A stretch of 64,000 nucleotides of DNA from Chryseobacterium ureilyticum (GTDB taxonomy: Bacteria > Bacteroidota > Bacteroidia > Flavobacteriales > Weeksellaceae): contig NZ_FTOL01000003.1 of assembly GCF_900156735.1 (NCBI RefSeq), positions 248,001 to 312,000 on the forward strand. Direction: 5' to 3'. This document shows, piece by piece, positions 62,452 through 64,000 of this stretch (position 1 is its first letter; each line of letters opens with the position of its first letter). A model generated the notes under the pieces. The model was not told where the DNA came from and searched no databases. It saw nothing but the letters and a program-made list of their open reading frames with translations. The position numbers and the translations under genes are program-made.

Positions 62452-64000
62452 ACACACGTTATTTAAAAATCTTTTCCGTCCTTGTTGTAATCGCCCTTAT
62501 TTTTGTGGCGAGGCTTGCTTATTTGCAGTTGTTTACAGATCGTTATGCGCTGAATGCAGCCAATACTTCTATTAAAATTGAATATGTAATTCCCCAACGT
62601 GGAGTTATTTTTGACCGAAACGGAAAGATCATGGTAGGAAATCAGCCTGCTTATGAAGTTTCTTTTACTCAGGCTTTAATGAAACCTGATTTTGATACAT
62701 TAGGCTTTTGCAGTCTGATGAAGATCAATAAAGCGGATTTCATCAACAGGATCAATATTATTAAAAAAGAAAAATACTATTCTAAGCTGACTCCTATGAC
62801 TTTTTTAAAGGATCTCAGCAGAGAAGATATTGCAAGAGTACAGGAGATTATTTTTAAATATCCTGCATTTAATATTGTACAGAGACCTCAGCGTCAATAT
62901 GAAGTTTCTACTTCCGGAAACCTTTTAGGGTATACCAGTGAAGTAAACGAAAGAGAAATTAAAAAAGACTCAATTTACTATTTACCAGGTGATTTTATCG
63001 GGAAAACCGGAGTAGAAAAATCTTATGAAAAGGAACTTCGTGGGGTGAAAGGAATGAAGTACATTCAGAAAGATATCAGGCTACGAAACATCGGATCTTA
63101 TAAAAACGGAGCTCTGGATAAGGATGTGATTACCGGTAAAGACATTACTTTAACCATTGATTACGATCTTCAGAGAACCGCTGAAGAAATGCTGGTTAAC
63201 AAACACGGAGCAATTGTAGCTATCGACCCTAATAACGGGGAAGTATTAGTTGCTGCTACCGGACCGGATATTGATCCCAATCTATTTACCGGACCATATA
63301 AATCTAAAAATTTATACGCCTTATCAAAAGATACACTTTATGAAAATAAGCCTACTTTTGATCGTTCTTTACAGGCGGGCTATCCTCCAGGTTCTACCTT
63401 CAAACTGTTAACTGCTTTGGCAGCTATGCAGATGGAAGTAATGGATGAAAAGACTATTTTCCCTTGTGGTGGAGGTTTCTTCTATAAAGGTAAAAGAATC
63501 AAAGGTCATGGTGGAGCAGATCCGCTAATCCCTTCTATTCAGGTTTCCAGTAACTGTTTTTTCACATATGCATTTATTGCAATCATCAAAAAATATCCGG
63601 GAAACCCCTCAAAAGGTGTTGATGAATGGAAAAAGATCATGAGCAGCTTTGGAGTTGGAGAGTTTTTAAATAATGACTTTGCGGTGGGAGCGAAGGGTAG
63701 AATTCCTTCCGGAGACTTTTACGAAAAAAGGTTTAAAGCCATCATGAAAGCAAGCGGATCCCAAAGAACTGATTTTAAAAACTGGGATGAAATGTCAACC
63801 GGTGCTATTTATAATGGAATGGGACAGGGAGACGTCTTGGTAACGCCTATTCAGCTGGCCAATTATGTGGCTGCTATTGCCAACAGAGGATGGTACTACA
63901 CACCTCATATCGTAAAAGCAATTGACGGAAAGGCAAATCCTGATCCAAGATTTAAGGTTAAGCATCAGACTTTGGTAGATCCAAAACACTTTGATCCTGT
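62448..64000 (+). CDS. mrdA: Penicillin-binding protein 2 (elongasome transpeptidase), partial
   Basis: Open from TTG at 62448 through the window end (517 codons seen). It begins with LNTRYLKIFSVLVVIALIFVARLAYLQLF, a cytosolic tail plus one membrane segment. The PBP dimerisation domain follows (RGVIFDRNGKIMVGNQPAYEV), then the transpeptidase: the SxxK motif in YPPGSTFKLLTAL (Ser316) and SxN as SSN (367-369). The KTG motif lies past the edge. It crosslinks wall during elongation with MreBCD and RodA. TTG start, coupled to mreD. Confidence 0.93.
   Translation, partial: MNTRYLKIFSVLVVIALIFVARLAYLQLFTDRYALNAANTSIKIEYVIPQRGVIFDRNGKIMVGNQPAYEVSFTQALMKPDFDTLGFCSLMKINKADFINRINIIKKEKYYSKLTPMTFLKDLSREDIARVQEIIFKYPAFNIVQRPQRQYEVSTSGNLLGYTSEVNEREIKKDSIYYLPGDFIGKTGVEKSYEKELRGVKGMKYIQKDIRLRNIGSYKNGALDKDVITGKDITLTIDYDLQRTAEEMLVNKHGAIVAIDPNNGEVLVAATGPDIDPNLFTGPYKSKNLYALSKDTLYENKPTFDRSLQAGYPPGSTFKLLTALAAMQMEVMDEKTIFPCGGGFFYKGKRIKGHGGADPLIPSIQVSSNCFFTYAFIAIIKKYPGNPSKGVDEWKKIMSSFGVGEFLNNDFAVGAKGRIPSGDFYEKRFKAIMKASGSQRTDFKNWDEMSTGAIYNGMGQGDVLVTPIQLANYVAAIANRGWYYTPHIVKAIDGKANPDPRFKVKHQTLVDPKHFDP

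Noticed and set aside
1..64000. CRISPR arrays, tRNA, rRNA, prophage or insertion sequences
   Set aside because: No regular repeat-spacer array, tRNA-like cloverleaf, transposase, integrase or phage structural gene was seen.

Overview
The window is a continuous piece of chromosome from a member of the Bacteroidota, most likely family Weeksellaceae and close to Chryseobacterium. The signs are: low G+C with AT-rich spacers; promoters of the TTG-N19..23-TAnnTTTG type instead of -35/-10 boxes; a type IX secretion (T9SS) sorting domain; the gliding lipoprotein GldH; Alternative Complex III; GLPGLI and DUF3078 proteins; and a SUF Fe-S system. I see no phage, insertion sequence, CRISPR array, tRNA or rRNA gene. 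The genus is an inference.

Layout. 1-4.4 kb: a minus-strand three-gene secreted/surface cluster (137-aa repeat protein, 840-aa Gly/Asn-rich repeat protein, T9SS-sorted 158-aa protein) behind an orphan LytTR regulator whose receiver lacks the phospho-acceptor Asp. 4.6-10 kb: plus-strand housekeeping genes (hflX, DUF4919-like, Na+/H+ antiporter, AlkD-like DNA repair, small membrane protein, ChaA-type antiporter). 10-16.3 kb: mostly minus-strand genes (three-fold repeat beta-trefoil-like protein, group III truncated haemoglobin, DUF1801, gdhA, dprA, rhomboid), with ykgJ-like and a small secreted protein on the plus strand. 16.5-18.6 kb: tandem DUF3078 paralogues. 18.7-23.2 kb: the suf operon A-B-(secreted HIUase)-C-D. 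23.4-32.6 kb: GLPGLI protein, zinc metallopeptidase, a frameshifted secreted-protein gene downstream of an LTA-synthase-like enzyme, ribH, a TPR protein, a lipoprotein plus apt, and a secreted protein. 32.7-41.1 kb: the complete six-gene Alternative Complex III operon. 41.3-49.2 kb: SPOR protein, polytopic membrane protein, selO, and the ricT-gldH-pbp1A operon. 49.6-55.6 kb: FadL porin with a GDSL lipoprotein, prs-rplY, sufS. 55.7-59.7 kb: the haem operon hemA-hemC-hemD-hemE. 60-64 kb: mreB-mreC-mreD-pbp2, with pbp2 running off the end.

The genes combine into clear modules: aerobic respiration (ACIII; no cytochrome oxidase in the window), Fe-S assembly with the desulfurase sufS about 31 kb from the other suf genes, early tetrapyrrole synthesis from glutamyl-tRNA to uroporphyrinogen/coproporphyrinogen, and cell-wall elongation (MreBCD, PBP2, PBP1A). 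The observations most worth a second look are: a gene split by an extra A in a homopolymer (25203-26073), the receiver lacking its Asp, the HIUase inside the suf operon, a period-7 repeat filling the sufA-sufB spacer, a GTTTAA-rich region upstream of the FadL gene, and a terminator hairpin directly before a DUF1801 gene. No convincing new multi-gene defence or mobile system was found.
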